A stretch of 64,000 nucleotides of DNA from Streptomyces sp. NBC_00513 (GCF_041431415.1 NZ_CP107845.1:5146001-5210000), one strand, 5' to 3'. Shown: positions 8,118 through 16,468, counted from the first letter of the stretch. A program made the numbers and translations. The notes: generated by a model from the letters alone, not told the origin.

Positions 8118-9323
8118 TCACGCGGAGGCGAGCCACAGGTCGGGCCCGAAGACCTCGTAATGGATGTCCGCCGCCGGTACGCCCTTGTCGAGCAGTTGTT
8201 CGCGGACCGCGCGCATGAAGGGCAGCGGCCCGCACAGGTAGGCGTGGGTGCCCGGGGCCACCGGGACGTCGGAGAGGTCGAGCCGGCCGACCCCGTCGTC
8301 GGCCGCGGCGTCCTCGTGGCCGGTCTCGTACCAGAACCGGGCCGAGGCGTCGGCGAGCTTGTGCGTGAAGGCCCGGTGGTCGCCGCGCAGGGCGTGGTCG
8401 GCCGGGGAGCGATCGGCGTGCAGGACGGTCACCGGGGCGCCGTGCCCGGTCTCGGCCAGGTGCTCCAGCATCGACAGCATCGGCGTGCAGCCGATCCCGG
8501 CCGAGGCCAGCAGCACGGGCGAGGCCGGGTCCTGGAGCACCAGGTCGCCGTACGGGGCCGAGACGCGCAGGGTGTCGCCGACGCGGACCTCGGCGTGCAG
8601 GTGGTGGGACACCTCCCCGTCCGGGCCCCCCGCGGCCGGCCCGTGGACCCGCTTCACGGTGATCGCGCGGACCGGGGAGGCGGGCGACGAGGAGAGGCTG
8701 TACTGGCGGATCTGCCGTGCGCCGTCCGGGAGTTCGACCTGGACGGAGACGTACTGGCCCGGCTTGAAGCCGGGGGCGGGCGCCCCGTCGGCCGGGACCA
8801 GGTGGAAGGTGGCGCAGTCGACGGTCTCCTCGACGCGGCGGACGACCGTCCACGGGCGCCAGACGTCGCCCGCGACGACCCGCCGCTCGGCGTACAGCCG
8901 CTCCTCGATGGCGATGAGGGCGCCCGCCATCAGCCAGTAGACCTCGTCCCAGGCCTCGGCGACCTCGGGCGTGACGGCCTCCCCGAGAACCTCCGCGATG
9001 GCCTCGAACAGGTGCCGGTGGACGATCGCGTACTGGTCGCGGGTGATGCCGAGCGAGGCGTGCTTGTGGGCGATGCGGCCGAGCACCACGTCGGGCCGGG
9101 TGTCGGGGTGCCGGACGAGGTGGCCGGCGAACGCGGCGATGGAGCCGGCCAGGGCCTGCTGTTGCAGTCCGGCCTTCTGGTTGCCGCGGTTGAACAGGTC
9201 GCGGAGCAGGGCCGGGTGGGCGGCGAACAGCTTCGCGTAGAAGAGTTCCGCGATGTCGCCGACGGCCGCCCCCACGGCGGGCAGGGTGGCGCGGACGGTC
9301 GCGGTCGACTTCTCGGACAGCAT
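8118..9323 (-). CDS. hmpA: flavohemoglobin, nitric oxide dioxygenase
   Basis: A 401-residue flavohemoglobin that oxidises NO to nitrate using NAD(P)H and O2. The globin domain (1-145) has the B10 tyrosine (Y29) and the proximal histidine in IAHKHASLG (H88). The FAD-binding beta-barrel contains RQYSLSSSP, and the NAD domain contains SAGIGCTPMLSML and ends CGPLPFM ... YEVFGP. ATG 9323 is preceded by GAGGAG. A 23-bp NsrR-type box lies 17 bases upstream and the nsrR gene is next door, so expression is expected to be induced by NO. Length and motifs are complete. Confidence 0.95.
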   Translation of the reverse strand: MLSEKSTATVRATLPAVGAAVGDIAELFYAKLFAAHPALLRDLFNRGNQKAGLQQQALAGSIAAFAGHLVRHPDTRPDVVLGRIAHKHASLGITRDQYAIVHRHLFEAIAEVLGEAVTPEVAEAWDEVYWLMAGALIAIEERLYAERRVVAGDVWRPWTVVRRVEETVDCATFHLVPADGAPAPGFKPGQYVSVQVELPDGARQIRQYSLSSSPASPVRAITVKRVHGPAAGGPDGEVSHHLHAEVRVGDTLRVSAPYGDLVLQDPASPVLLASAGIGCTPMLSMLEHLAETGHGAPVTVLHADRSPADHALRGDHRAFTHKLADASARFWYETGHEDAAADDGVGRLDLSDVPVAPGTHAYLCGPLPFMRAVREQLLDKGVPAADIHYEVFGPDLWLASA

Positions 9324-9339
9324 CGGGGAGCTCCTCTGT

Positions 9340-9362
9340 AAGTTGACTATTGGATACCAATT
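9340..9362 (-). promoter_or_regulatory. NsrR operator of hmpA
   Basis: A 23-bp imperfect dyad whose + strand begins AAGTTGAC and ends TACCAATT. Its right half matches the S. coelicolor hmpA1 NsrR site as I remember it. It sits 17 bases upstream of the hmpA start. Confidence 0.72.
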
Positions 9363-9463
9363 AAAGGGCGTGAGGGTCTCCGGGTGATGCGGAGATCTGT
9401 TCGAAGAACCCTCGGGTGTGGCGTGGGTGGGGTGACGGCCGCTCGGAACCGGCCATCCGCGCC

Positions 9464-9925
9464 TCAGTCGGCGGGGCCCCCGCCCCGACCGGGCGGTCCG
9501 CTCGAAATGCCGAGCAGCAGCGGTCCGGTGGGGGCTGCCACCAGGTCGTTCACCGTGAGCGGGTCCAGTGCGGCGAAGAAGGCCTCCTGGGCCCGACGCA
9601 GCGCGCCCCGCAGGAGGCAGGCGCTCCGCAGTGGACACGGGACGGCGCCGTCGCAGTCCACGACGTCGCCGACGCCCTCCAGTTCGCGCACCACCGTCCC
9701 CACCGAGGCGGCGCGGCCGGCGCCGGTCAGGGCGAGCCCGCCGCCCCGGCCGCGCCGCGCCTCGACCAGGCCGAGGTGTTGCAGCCTGGCCACCACCTTC
9801 GCGGTGTGGGTGTACGGGACCTCCATGGTCGCCGCGACCTCGCGCGTGGTGGGGAGGTCCGTGTCCTCGACGGCCAGACGCATCAGGACGCGGAGCGCCA
9901 GATCGGTGAATCGGGTCAGCCGCAT
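9464..9925 (-). CDS. nsrR: NO-sensing Rrf2-family repressor NsrR
   Basis: A 153-residue Rrf2-family repressor. The winged-helix domain spans residues 1-70 (TREVAATMEVPYTHTAKVVARLQ). The [4Fe-4S] ligand cysteines are C91, C97 and C103, and D8 corresponds to the fourth ligand described for S. coelicolor NsrR. NO destroys the cluster and releases DNA. A near-perfect 23-bp dyad just upstream of its ATG indicates autoregulation, and a second box precedes hmpA immediately downstream, so this pair forms a self-contained NO detoxification module. Confidence 0.92.
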   Translation of the reverse strand: MRLTRFTDLALRVLMRLAVEDTDLPTTREVAATMEVPYTHTAKVVARLQHLGLVEARRGRGGGLALTGAGRAASVGTVVRELEGVGDVVDCDGAVPCPLRSACLLRGALRRAQEAFFAALDPLTVNDLVAAPTGPLLLGISSGPPGRGGGPAD

Positions 9926-9940
9926 GACGCCACCGTAGAA

Positions 9941-9963
9941 AACTTGAATCTTCGATGCAAGTT
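9941..9963 (-). promoter_or_regulatory. NsrR operator of nsrR
   Basis: A 23-bp dyad, AACTTGaATC-N3-GATgCAAGTT, with one mismatched pair between arms, 15 bases upstream of the nsrR ATG. It is stronger in symmetry than the hmpA site. Confidence 0.8.
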
Positions 9964-10149
9964 AAGTCGAGGCGGTGGGCGTGGATGGCTGAAACCAGAG
10001 GGGTCGGAGGGGCTGGAGGGGAGAAAGTGACTCATCAGAGTGCCCACACCCCATACGGAGTAGTCCCACCCTTTTGTGTAATGGTCTCACCACGCCGCGC
10101 ACTGGAAGGCTGATCCCGCAGATCCATGGAGTGATCGAAAGGGAAACAC

Positions 10150-11556
10150 ATGTCGGTCCAGGCAGGTTCCGAATCCGAAGTCCAGGCACCGCAGCGCAGT
10201 CTCGGGACCTCGGCCGCGCGGAACTTGGCAACCACGACCAAGTCCGCGCCGCAGATGCAGGAGATCACCTCCCGGTGGTTGCTCAAGATGCTCCCGTGGG
10301 TGTCGGTGCAGGGCGGTACGTACCGGGTCAACCGGCGGCTCAGCTACTCCGTCGGTGACGGCCGGGTGGAGTTCATCAAGACCGGCACCCAGGTCCAGGT
10401 GATCCCCGCCGAACTCGGAGAGCTCCCGCTGCTGCGCGAGTACGAGGACGTCGACGTCCTGACCGAGCTCGCAGCCCGGTGCCACCAGGTCGACTTCGAG
10501 GCCGGCCAGGAGCTCACCTCCTTCGGCAGCCCCGCCGACAGGGTGTTCCTGCTCGCCCACGGCCGGATCGACCAGATCGGCACCGGCCCCTACGGCGACG
10601 ACGCCGTCCTGCAGACCGTCGCCGACGGCGCCTACTTCGGCGAGGACGCCCTCGTGGACGAGGAGGCCATCTGGGAGTACACCGCCCGGGCCGCCACCTC
10701 CGGTACCGCGCTCGTCCTCTCCCGGCAGGACTTCCAGCTCCTCGCCGACCGGGTGGACTCGCTGCGGGCGCACGTGGACGAGGTACGGGCCCTGCCCGCC
10801 CAGCGGACCAACAAGTACGGCGAGGCCGCGATCGACCTCTCCGCCGGCCACCAGGGCGAGGCCGTGCTCCCCGGCACCTTCGTCGACTACGAGGCCAGGC
10901 CGCGCGAGTACGAGCTCTCCATCGCCCAAACGGTTCTGCGCGTCCACACCCGCGTCGCCGACCTCTACAACCAGCCGATGAACCAGACCGAGCAGCAGTT
11001 GCGGCTCACGGTCGAGGCGCTGCGCGAGCGCCAGGAGCACGAGATGCTCAACAACCGCGACTTCGGCCTCCTCCACAACGCCGACTACGACCAGCGCATC
11101 CAGCCGCACGACGGCGCGCCCAGCCCCGACGACATGGACCAGCTGCTCAGCATGCGGCGCGGATCCAAGCTCTTCCTCGCACACCCCAAGGCCATCGCCG
11201 CCTTCGGCCGCGAGTGCAACAAGCGCGGGCTGTACCCGGAATCGATCGAGATCGGCGGTCACCGGGTGCCGTCCTGGCGCGGGGTGCCGATCTTCCCGTC
11301 CAACAAGATCCCGATCAGCGACGCCCGGACCACCTCCATCCTCTGCATGCGCACCGGCGAGGACGAGTCCGGCGTGATCGGCCTGCACCAGCCGGGCATC
11401 CCGGACGAGATCGAGCCGAGCACGTCGGTCCGCTTCATGGGCATCAGCGAGCAGGCGATCATCTCGTACCTGGTCACCACCTACTTCTCCGCCGCGGTGC
11501 TCGTCCCGGACGCGCTCGGCGTGCTGGAGAACGTCGAGATCGCCCGCTGGCGCTGA
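10150..11556 (+). CDS. family 2B encapsulin shell protein with cyclic-nucleotide-binding domain
   Basis: A 468-residue HK97-fold shell protein of the family 2B encapsulins. An N-terminal arm (1-60) is followed by shell segments interrupted by a cNMP-binding domain (about residues 90-215, with the phosphate-cassette-like [20 protein letters not shown]). The shell continues with [33 protein letters not shown] and the C-terminal [36 protein letters not shown]. These are diagnostic for proteins long annotated as Crp/Fnr-like 'geosmin/2-MIB cluster' regulators. ATG 10150 follows AAGGG at six bases. The downstream polyprenyl synthase, 45 bases away, is the expected cargo. There is no helix-turn-helix, so it should not be read as a transcription factor. 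Confidence 0.88.
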   Translation: MSVQAGSESEVQAPQRSLGTSAARNLATTTKSAPQMQEITSRWLLKMLPWVSVQGGTYRVNRRLSYSVGDGRVEFIKTGTQVQVIPAELGELPLLREYEDVDVLTELAARCHQVDFEAGQELTSFGSPADRVFLLAHGRIDQIGTGPYGDDAVLQTVADGAYFGEDALVDEEAIWEYTARAATSGTALVLSRQDFQLLADRVDSLRAHVDEVRALPAQRTNKYGEAAIDLSAGHQGEAVLPGTFVDYEARPREYELSIAQTVLRVHTRVADLYNQPMNQTEQQLRLTVEALRERQEHEMLNNRDFGLLHNADYDQRIQPHDGAPSPDDMDQLLSMRRGSKLFLAHPKAIAAFGRECNKRGLYPESIEIGGHRVPSWRGVPIFPSNKIPISDARTTSILCMRTGEDESGVIGLHQPGIPDEIEPSTSVRFMGISEQAIISYLVTTYFSAAVLVPDALGVLENVEIARWR

Positions 11557-11601
11557 TGAGAGGCCCGGCCGAACGGCGACGGGGGAGTACGGGGGAGCGC
11601 G

Positions 11602-12651
11602 ATGGCGACCACTGAGGCGATCACCACCGGCGAGGGGCACGAGGCCGCGGCCCTGCTGGAGCGGACGAAGGAAACGGTCAACCCGGAGCTGCGCCGGGCG
11701 ATCGAGAGCCTGCCCGCAGGGATGCGACGCGTGGCGATGTACCACTTCGGCTGGGAACACGCGGACGGCGCTCCGGCCGCGGGGAACGCGGGCAAGGCCA
11801 TCAGGCCCGCGCTCGTCCTCGCCTCGGCGCAGGCCCTCCAGGGGGCCGGCGCGGAGGCCGGGGACACCGTGCGGGCGGCCGTCGCCGTGGAGTTGGCGCA
11901 CAACTTCACGCTGCTGCACGACGACGTCATCGACAAGGACGTCCGGCGGCGCGGCCGGGCCACGGCCTGGACCGTGTTCGGGATGCCGGACGCGATCATC
12001 ACGGGCGACGCGATGATGTCGCTCGCGCTGAAGCTGCTGGCCGAGGATCCGCACCCGGCCGCCCCGGCGGCCGCGGCCCGGCTCTCGGCCTGCGTGATCG
12101 AGCTGTGCGCCGGGCAGCAGGCGGACTGCGCGTTCGAGCGGCGCGGGGACGTGTCGCTCGACGAGTGCCTGACGATGGCGACGGCCAAGACCGGGGCCCT
12201 GCTGGGCTGCGCGTGCGCGCTGGGGGCGCTGTACGCGGGGGCCGGCCCGGACGAGGTCGACGCGATGGACGCCTTCGGCCGGGAGGCCGGCCTGGCCTTC
12301 CAGCTGATCGACGACCTGATCGGCATCTGGGGGGACCCGGGGCACACCGGCAAGCCCGCCGGGGCCGATCTGATCGCCCGCAAGAAGTCCCTCCCGGTCG
12401 TGGCCGCCCTCACCTCGGGCACCGCGGCGGGCGAGGAACTGGCCGCGCTGTACGCGGGCCCCATGGCCGGGGACGACGTGCGCGCGGCGGCCGACGCCGT
12501 GGACCGGGCCGGGGGGCGTGACTGGGCGCAGGCCCACGCCGCCGATCGGATGGGTCGGGCCGTGCAGCAGCTCTCCAGGGCCGTCCCGGACCTGGGGGCG
12601 GCGGGCGGGTTGCTGGCGCTGGCGGAGTTCGTCACCCGGCGCACCAGGTAG
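11602..12651 (+). CDS. polyprenyl diphosphate synthase, probable encapsulin cargo
   Basis: A 349-residue trans-isoprenyl diphosphate synthase. The first aspartate-rich motif is HDDVIDKD (starting about D107), the second is AFQLIDDLIGIWGD, and the K-x-IRP element reads NAGKAIRPALVLAS. It condenses isopentenyl diphosphate with an allylic diphosphate; chain length is not predictable here. It follows the family 2B encapsulin gene with a 45-base gap and the same orientation, an arrangement known for encapsulated terpenoid enzymes. The first 25 residues precede the catalytic fold, are hydrophilic, and are the only obvious candidate for a cargo-loading segment. No terpene cyclase gene is adjacent, so a volatile product cannot be inferred. 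Confidence 0.9.
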   Translation: MATTEAITTGEGHEAAALLERTKETVNPELRRAIESLPAGMRRVAMYHFGWEHADGAPAAGNAGKAIRPALVLASAQALQGAGAEAGDTVRAAVAVELAHNFTLLHDDVIDKDVRRRGRATAWTVFGMPDAIITGDAMMSLALKLLAEDPHPAAPAAAARLSACVIELCAGQQADCAFERRGDVSLDECLTMATAKTGALLGCACALGALYAGAGPDEVDAMDAFGREAGLAFQLIDDLIGIWGDPGHTGKPAGADLIARKKSLPVVAALTSGTAAGEELAALYAGPMAGDDVRAAADAVDRAGGRDWAQAHAADRMGRAVQQLSRAVPDLGAAGGLLALAEFVTRRTR

Positions 12652-12664
12652 ATCCACCGGCCGC

Positions 12665-12765
12665 GAAGGCGCGCACGCGACCGCCCACGCGTGGAGAAGG
12701 GCCTGTTCCCGCACCGTACGACGGGGAACAGGCCTTTTCGCGCGCGCGGTCGCGTGCGCGCCTTC
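12665..12765. terminator. 101-nt nested palindrome (composite terminator)
   Basis: Perfect 20-bp outer arms (12665-12684 and 12746-12765) enclose an inner hairpin (about 12697-12710 pairing with 12723-12736, one bulge) that ends in TTTT. It lies directly after the polyprenyl synthase stop codon and before the GNAT gene. Confidence 0.75.
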
Positions 12766-12830
12766 CCGGCCGTTCGGGCCAACTCTAGGATCACCCGCAG
12801 TCGTTGACGCGCGAGTGAGGGGTGGGTCCA

Positions 12831-13424
12831 GTGGTGCTGGAGATACGTCAGGCGGATCGGTCGGACCGGGACGCGGTGGCGCGGCTGCTCGACGAGGCCT
12901 TCCGTGAGGACCCCGTCAGCTGCTGGGTCTTCCCGGATCCGGGGCACCGGGCGACGGTGCACGGGAAGTTCCTCGGGGTCTTCGTGGACGTGGCGCTCGC
13001 CGACGGGCGGATCGACTACGCGACGGACGGTTCGGCGGCGGCGCTGTGGCTGCGGATCCCGGCGGGCGAGCCGGAGGGCGAGGACGAGGTCCCGGCGAGG
13101 ATGCGGGCGGTGGCCGACCCGGACAACGAGCGGTGCGAGTTGGTGGGCCGGCTGACCGGCGAGGCGCACCCGACGTCCGAGGAGCACGAGTACCTGCTGA
13201 TGATCGCCGTCGCGCCCGACCGGCAGGGCGAGGGGCTGGGCACGGAGCTGATGCGGCCGGTGCTGGAGCGGTGCGACCGCGAGGGGCTGCCGGCGTACCT
13301 GGAGGCGAGCAGCGAGCGCAGCAAGGGGCTGTACGAGCGGCTCGGCTGGGAGTTCACGGGGGCGGCGGTGCGCCTGCCGGAAGGGCCCCTGATGTGGCCG
13401 ATGTGGCGCAAGCCGCGGGGCTGA
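12831..13424 (+). CDS. GNAT-family N-acetyltransferase
   Basis: A 197-residue GCN5-related acetyltransferase. The acetyl-CoA binding motif A is LLMIAVAPDRQGEGLGTELM (about residues 123-142), followed by the C-terminal strand YLEASSERSKGLYERLGWEF, which is typical of the family branch that acts on small molecules. GTG 12831 is chosen because GAGGGG lies eight bases upstream; nearby GTG codons at 12822 and 12834 are alternatives. Substrate unknown. It sits alone behind the long palindrome and in front of the RibD-like gene. Confidence 0.85.
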   Translation: MVLEIRQADRSDRDAVARLLDEAFREDPVSCWVFPDPGHRATVHGKFLGVFVDVALADGRIDYATDGSAAALWLRIPAGEPEGEDEVPARMRAVADPDNERCELVGRLTGEAHPTSEEHEYLLMIAVAPDRQGEGLGTELMRPVLERCDREGLPAYLEASSERSKGLYERLGWEFTGAAVRLPEGPLMWPMWRKPRG

Positions 13425-13436
13425 GGCAAAAGGTGT

Positions 13437-13468
13437 AGTCAAAGTACTCCGCATGAAGTACTTTGACT
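13437..13468. promoter_or_regulatory. perfect 12-bp operator-like dyad
   Basis: AGTCAAAGTACT (13437-13448), eight bases, AGTACTTTGACT (13457-13468). The arms are perfect and unusually AT-rich for this genome. It lies 44 bases upstream of the TTG start of the RibD-like gene and has the form of a MarR/PadR/HxlR-type operator. No matching regulator gene is adjacent. Confidence 0.65.
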
Positions 13469-13512
13469 GCCGTGCCCCGGAGCGGTGGCATCCCCCGGCG
13501 AAAGAGAATCGC

Positions 13513-14100
13513 TTGCGCAAGCTCACGTACTACCTCGCCACCTCCGTCGACGGCTTCATCGCCGATCCGGACGGTGACGGTGACTTCTTCAACAAGTGGC
13601 TGGATCCCGAGTACTCCGGCGCCATGTTCGCCGAGTTCCCCGAGACCGTGCCGACGCACGTCCAGGCGGCGCTCGGCCTCGGCCTCGACCCCGGCGCGCC
13701 GCGGCGCTTCGACGCGATCGTGATGGGCCGCGGCACCTACGACCCGGCGTACGACGTCGGGATCACCAGCCCGTACGCCCACCTCGACCAGTACGTCGCC
13801 TCCCGCTCGCTCACCGAGTCTCCCGACCCGGCCGTCGAGATCATCAGCGGGGACGTGGCGGCGCGCGTGCGGGAATTGAAGGCGCGACCGGGTCTGGGCA
13901 TCTACCTCTGCGGTGGCGCCGACCTGGCCGGGCAGCTGGTCGAGGAGATCGACGAGTTCGTCGTCAAGACGTACCCGGTCTTCGTGGGCTCCGGCATCCC
14001 CATGTCCCGCGCGGGATTCGCGCTGCGGGAACTGGAACTGACCGACGTCCGGTCCTTCACCGGCGGCCAGGTGGTCACCACCTACGCCCGCAGGCGCTGA
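13513..14100 (+). CDS. dihydrofolate reductase-like protein (RibD C-terminal domain)
   Basis: A 195-residue RibD_C/DHFR-fold protein: RKLTYYLATSVDGFIADPDGD at the N-terminus, DAIVMGRGTYD, and the NADPH-binding IYLCGGADLAGQL. These are typical of the YwjB/YyaP-like reductases with unknown substrate. TTG 13513 is preferred because the product then starts like its homologues; an upstream in-frame ATG at 13453 lies inside a perfect operator-like palindrome and would add 20 unrelated residues. Expression is likely repressed by a factor that binds that palindrome. Confidence 0.82.
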   Translation: MRKLTYYLATSVDGFIADPDGDGDFFNKWLDPEYSGAMFAEFPETVPTHVQAALGLGLDPGAPRRFDAIVMGRGTYDPAYDVGITSPYAHLDQYVASRSLTESPDPAVEIISGDVAARVRELKARPGLGIYLCGGADLAGQLVEEIDEFVVKTYPVFVGSGIPMSRAGFALRELELTDVRSFTGGQVVTTYARRR

Positions 14101-14150
14101 CCCGCCGCCGTCGCCCCGCCGAACGCGCGAAACCGGCCTACCGTGGAGGT

Positions 14151-14351
14151 ATGGCCGGTCGAGAGCAGCAGCGCACGCACGAGACGGTGGCCCCGCAGGC
14201 CGGGCACGAGCAGCAGTCGTGCCCGGCCTGCGGGCGTTCCGTGGACACGGTGGTCCGACGGCGCAAGTCCCTCGGGATCTTCGTGCCGCAGTGGGGCCCG
14301 GGCTCATGCAAGAACCCGGACTGCTCCACGTACGTCCCCAGGGAGGTCTAG
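14151..14351 (+). CDS. small zinc-ribbon-like protein
   Basis: A 66-residue protein with two Cys pairs, CPACG (about residues 24-28) and CKNPDC (54-59), spaced like a zinc ribbon. The N-terminus is hydrophilic with many Gln and His residues. I do not recognise a function; similar small proteins occur in streptomycetes. A TACCGT -10-like hexamer ends seven bases before the ATG and the GGAGG sits too close (one base) to act as a normal ribosome-binding site, so the mRNA may be leaderless. Confidence 0.6.
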   Translation: MAGREQQRTHETVAPQAGHEQQSCPACGRSVDTVVRRRKSLGIFVPQWGPGSCKNPDCSTYVPREV

Positions 14352-14372
14352 GCCTGGCGGAAGCGGTGTGAC

Positions 14373-15032
14373 CTAGCCCTTGGTGCCGAGGCCGGAGGCG
14401 ACGAGGCCGTTGGCCCAGAGCTGGTTGACGCGCGAGCGCTCGGCGGAGTTCGGGTTGGGGTTGGTGCACGAGGTGCCCGGCCCGCCGCCCGACATCAGCT
14501 CGCTGCACGGCCCGGAGTAGTGGTCCGGAAGACCCAGCACGTGGCCGGTCTCGTGCGCGGTCACGCGGGTGGAGTCGTACTGCTGGTTCTGCCGGTAGTC
14601 CAGGAAGATGTAGCCCCGGCCGTGCCCGTCGGTGCTCGCGTACGAACCGCGCGAGTCGTTGCCCTCGCGGTACGAGAAGTTCCCGCCGGAGGACACCTCC
14701 TGCAGTCTGACGTTGCTCACCGAGCTGTTCCAGATCTGGGTGGAGCGGGATATCTGGCTGCGGAAGCTCGGCGCGCTGCGGGTGTTGTACGTGACGGTCA
14801 CCGCGAGGGCGCCCGGGTTCGCGGCGCGCTGCTCGGCCACCGAAGCCCGCACGGCCTGGAAGAAGGCCTTCGTCGCGGCGTCGTTCTCCGCCGAACGCTC
14901 GTACGCGGCGTAGCTCGCGGCATTGCCGACGGGCGCCGGGGCGGCGCTCGCGGCGGGGGCGACCGAGGCCAGGGCGGCGGCCAGGCCGAGGCCGATGCCG
15001 CCGGCCAGGAGGGACTTACGGGAGTGGCGCAT
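14373..15032 (-). CDS. snpA: snapalysin-type small neutral metalloprotease (M7), secreted
   Basis: A 219-residue preproprotein. Residues 1-30 form a signal peptide ([19 protein letters not shown], then ASA). A propeptide follows to about residue 75. The mature domain carries the astacin-like zinc motif [12 protein letters not shown] that defines snapalysin, and two cysteines near the C-terminus (GPCSELMSG and GTSCTNPN). It is a secreted milk-protein-hydrolysing protease. It is divergent from a LysR regulator gene, the classic snpA/snpR (mprA/mprR) arrangement, so it is probably activated by that regulator. Confidence 0.93.
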   Translation of the reverse strand: MRHSRKSLLAGGIGLGLAAALASVAPAASAAPAPVGNAASYAAYERSAENDAATKAFFQAVRASVAEQRAANPGALAVTVTYNTRSAPSFRSQISRSTQIWNSSVSNVRLQEVSSGGNFSYREGNDSRGSYASTDGHGRGYIFLDYRQNQQYDSTRVTAHETGHVLGLPDHYSGPCSELMSGGGPGTSCTNPNPNSAERSRVNQLWANGLVASGLGTKG

Positions 15033-15124
15033 GTGGGGGGCTCCTACTCATCCGGTGTGGGGGGTGGGTCGTTCGGTACCGGAGTCTGCGGGAGCGGAAG
15101 GGGCCGGCGGATGATGTCAGCCAT

Positions 15125-15143
15125 CGATAACGCCGGGCTATCG
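15125..15143. promoter_or_regulatory. LysR-type dyad between snpA and snpR
   Basis: CGATA-N9-TATCG contains a T-N11-A core, the usual LysR-family recognition form, in the 207-base divergent region. It is 92 bases from the snpA start and 96 from the snpR start. A related ATCGG...CGGTAG sequence follows directly. Confidence 0.5.
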
Positions 15144-15239
15144 GGAAGTTTTCGGTAGGTCAACTAGCGTGAGAATGGCGGGATTCGGGGGGCTATCAGC
15201 GACTGGTGCGGCGCCGTGCGCCCGCCCTACTCTCGGGTC

Positions 15240-16172
15240 ATGGAGCTCGAGGTGAGGCACCTGCGCGCACTGTGTGCCATCGCGGACGCCGGCAGCCTGC
15301 ACAAGGCGGCGCGGCAACTCGGCGTGAGCCAGCCCTCGCTGACGACCCAACTGCGCCGTATCGAACGGGCCCTGGAAGGGGAACTGTTCCTGCGCGAACG
15401 GACCGGATGTCGTCCCACGCCATTCGGCCGTACCGTGCTCGGTCGGGCGAGACCGTTGCTCGCCGAGATGGCCGCCCTGGTGGCCGAGGCGCGCGCCGCC
15501 GCCCACGGGCCGCGGCTGCGGATCGGCTCGACCGCCAGCCGGGCGCTGCCGGGTTGGCTGCGCCGCCTGCACCGGCGCTCGCCCGAGACCGAGACCTCTC
15601 TGGTGGTCGACGTGTCGGCCAACGCGCTGCTGCGGATGGTGGCGTCGGGGCAGCTCGACGTGGCGTTCGTCCACGAGGTCGAGGGCAGTCCGCTGCGGGT
15701 GCCGCCCGGCCTGGAACTGCACGTGCTGATGGAACGCGAACCGCAGTTCGTGTCCATGTCCCGGGACCATCCCGCCGCGCGCCGGCCGGTGGTGGAATTA
15801 CGTGACCTGGCCGCCGACCGCTGGACCGTCGACCCGTCCGTGGACGGCGAATGGGACGGTCTGCGGCGGGTCTTCGCCGGGGCCGGGCTCGACCCGCCCG
15901 TGCTGCACGCCGACTACCACACCGCGACCTCGCTGATCGTCTCCGGCGAGGCCGTCGCCCCCTGCCAGCCGACCTCCGGTCCCCGGGACGACATGGCCAT
16001 CCGGCCGCTGTCGGGGGACCCGCTGGCGGTACGGCTGCTCCTGGCCACCCTGCCGGGTGCGCACGCCGAGGTGTACGAGGACCTCCGCGCGGCCTACCGC
16101 GAAGCCGCCCTGCGCACCCCGCCGTACCGGGCCTGGCTCCACCACCACGCGAGTCCCCTCCTGGCCGCCTAG
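15240..16172 (+). CDS. snpR: LysR-family activator of the protease gene
   Basis: A 310-residue LysR-type regulator. The N-terminal winged helix (residues 1-62) is AIADAGSLHKAARQLGVSQP followed by LTTQLRRIERAL; the effector domain covers residues 85-295. It is transcribed away from snpA and probably controls it and itself. ATG 15240 is preceded at six bases by TACTCT, a plausible -10, and there is no Shine-Dalgarno sequence, so the transcript may be leaderless. Confidence 0.9.
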   Translation: MELEVRHLRALCAIADAGSLHKAARQLGVSQPSLTTQLRRIERALEGELFLRERTGCRPTPFGRTVLGRARPLLAEMAALVAEARAAAHGPRLRIGSTASRALPGWLRRLHRRSPETETSLVVDVSANALLRMVASGQLDVAFVHEVEGSPLRVPPGLELHVLMEREPQFVSMSRDHPAARRPVVELRDLAADRWTVDPSVDGEWDGLRRVFAGAGLDPPVLHADYHTATSLIVSGEAVAPCQPTSGPRDDMAIRPLSGDPLAVRLLLATLPGAHAEVYEDLRAAYREAALRTPPYRAWLHHHASPLLAA

Positions 16173-16192
16173 GGGCAGGGGATCGCCCCCGG

Positions 16193-16229
16193 GCCCCGGC
16201 CCCCGCCTCCGGTCGTACCGGGCCGGGGC
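16193..16229 (+). terminator. terminator after snpR
   Basis: A perfect 10-bp inverted repeat, GCCCCGGCCC / GGGCCGGGGC, with a 17-base loop, begins 20 bases after the snpR stop codon. Confidence 0.5.
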
Positions 16230-16385
16230 GGCGGCCCCGGTCTCCGGCCTCCGCCTCCGTTGTCCGGGCGTGCTCCGCCCTGTCCGCGCGCCGCGTCCGC
16301 CGCACGCGGCGGTTCCACATGCCCGAAAAACGGGGCAGATCATCGCAAAATGGGGATTTCAGGGAGGCGCTTGACTTCCCTCAAC

Positions 16386-16419
16386 CGCGATATATCGTGT
16401 TACTCACAAGACGCGATAT
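16386..16419 (+). promoter_or_regulatory. PadR-type operator upstream of the DUF4097-padR operon
   Basis: Two copies of CGCGATAT (16386-16393 and 16412-16419) lie 26 bases apart; the first is part of a perfect palindrome CGATATATCG (16388-16397). The sequence is AT-rich and 50 bases upstream of the first gene. PadR regulators of such operons bind ATAT-centred palindromes, so this is the likely autoregulatory site. Confidence 0.6.
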
Positions 16420-16468
16420 GTTGCGTGCGTCGAGTCCGGTCCGTGAACGCACGAGGAGGATCAGCACC

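Noticed and set aside
10150..11556. Reading the cNMP-domain protein as a Crp/Fnr transcription factor
   Set aside because: No helix-turn-helix is present and the remaining sequence matches encapsulin shell segments.
10087..12714. 875-codon open frame on the minus strand across the encapsulin and prenyl synthase genes
   Set aside because: Its translation is His/Gly/Arg-rich without motifs and mirrors the codon structure of the plus-strand genes; a GC-driven antisense frame.
13453..13512. ATG 13453 as start of the RibD-like gene
   Set aside because: It lies inside a perfect operator-like palindrome with no ribosome-binding site; the family similarity starts at the TTG at 13513.
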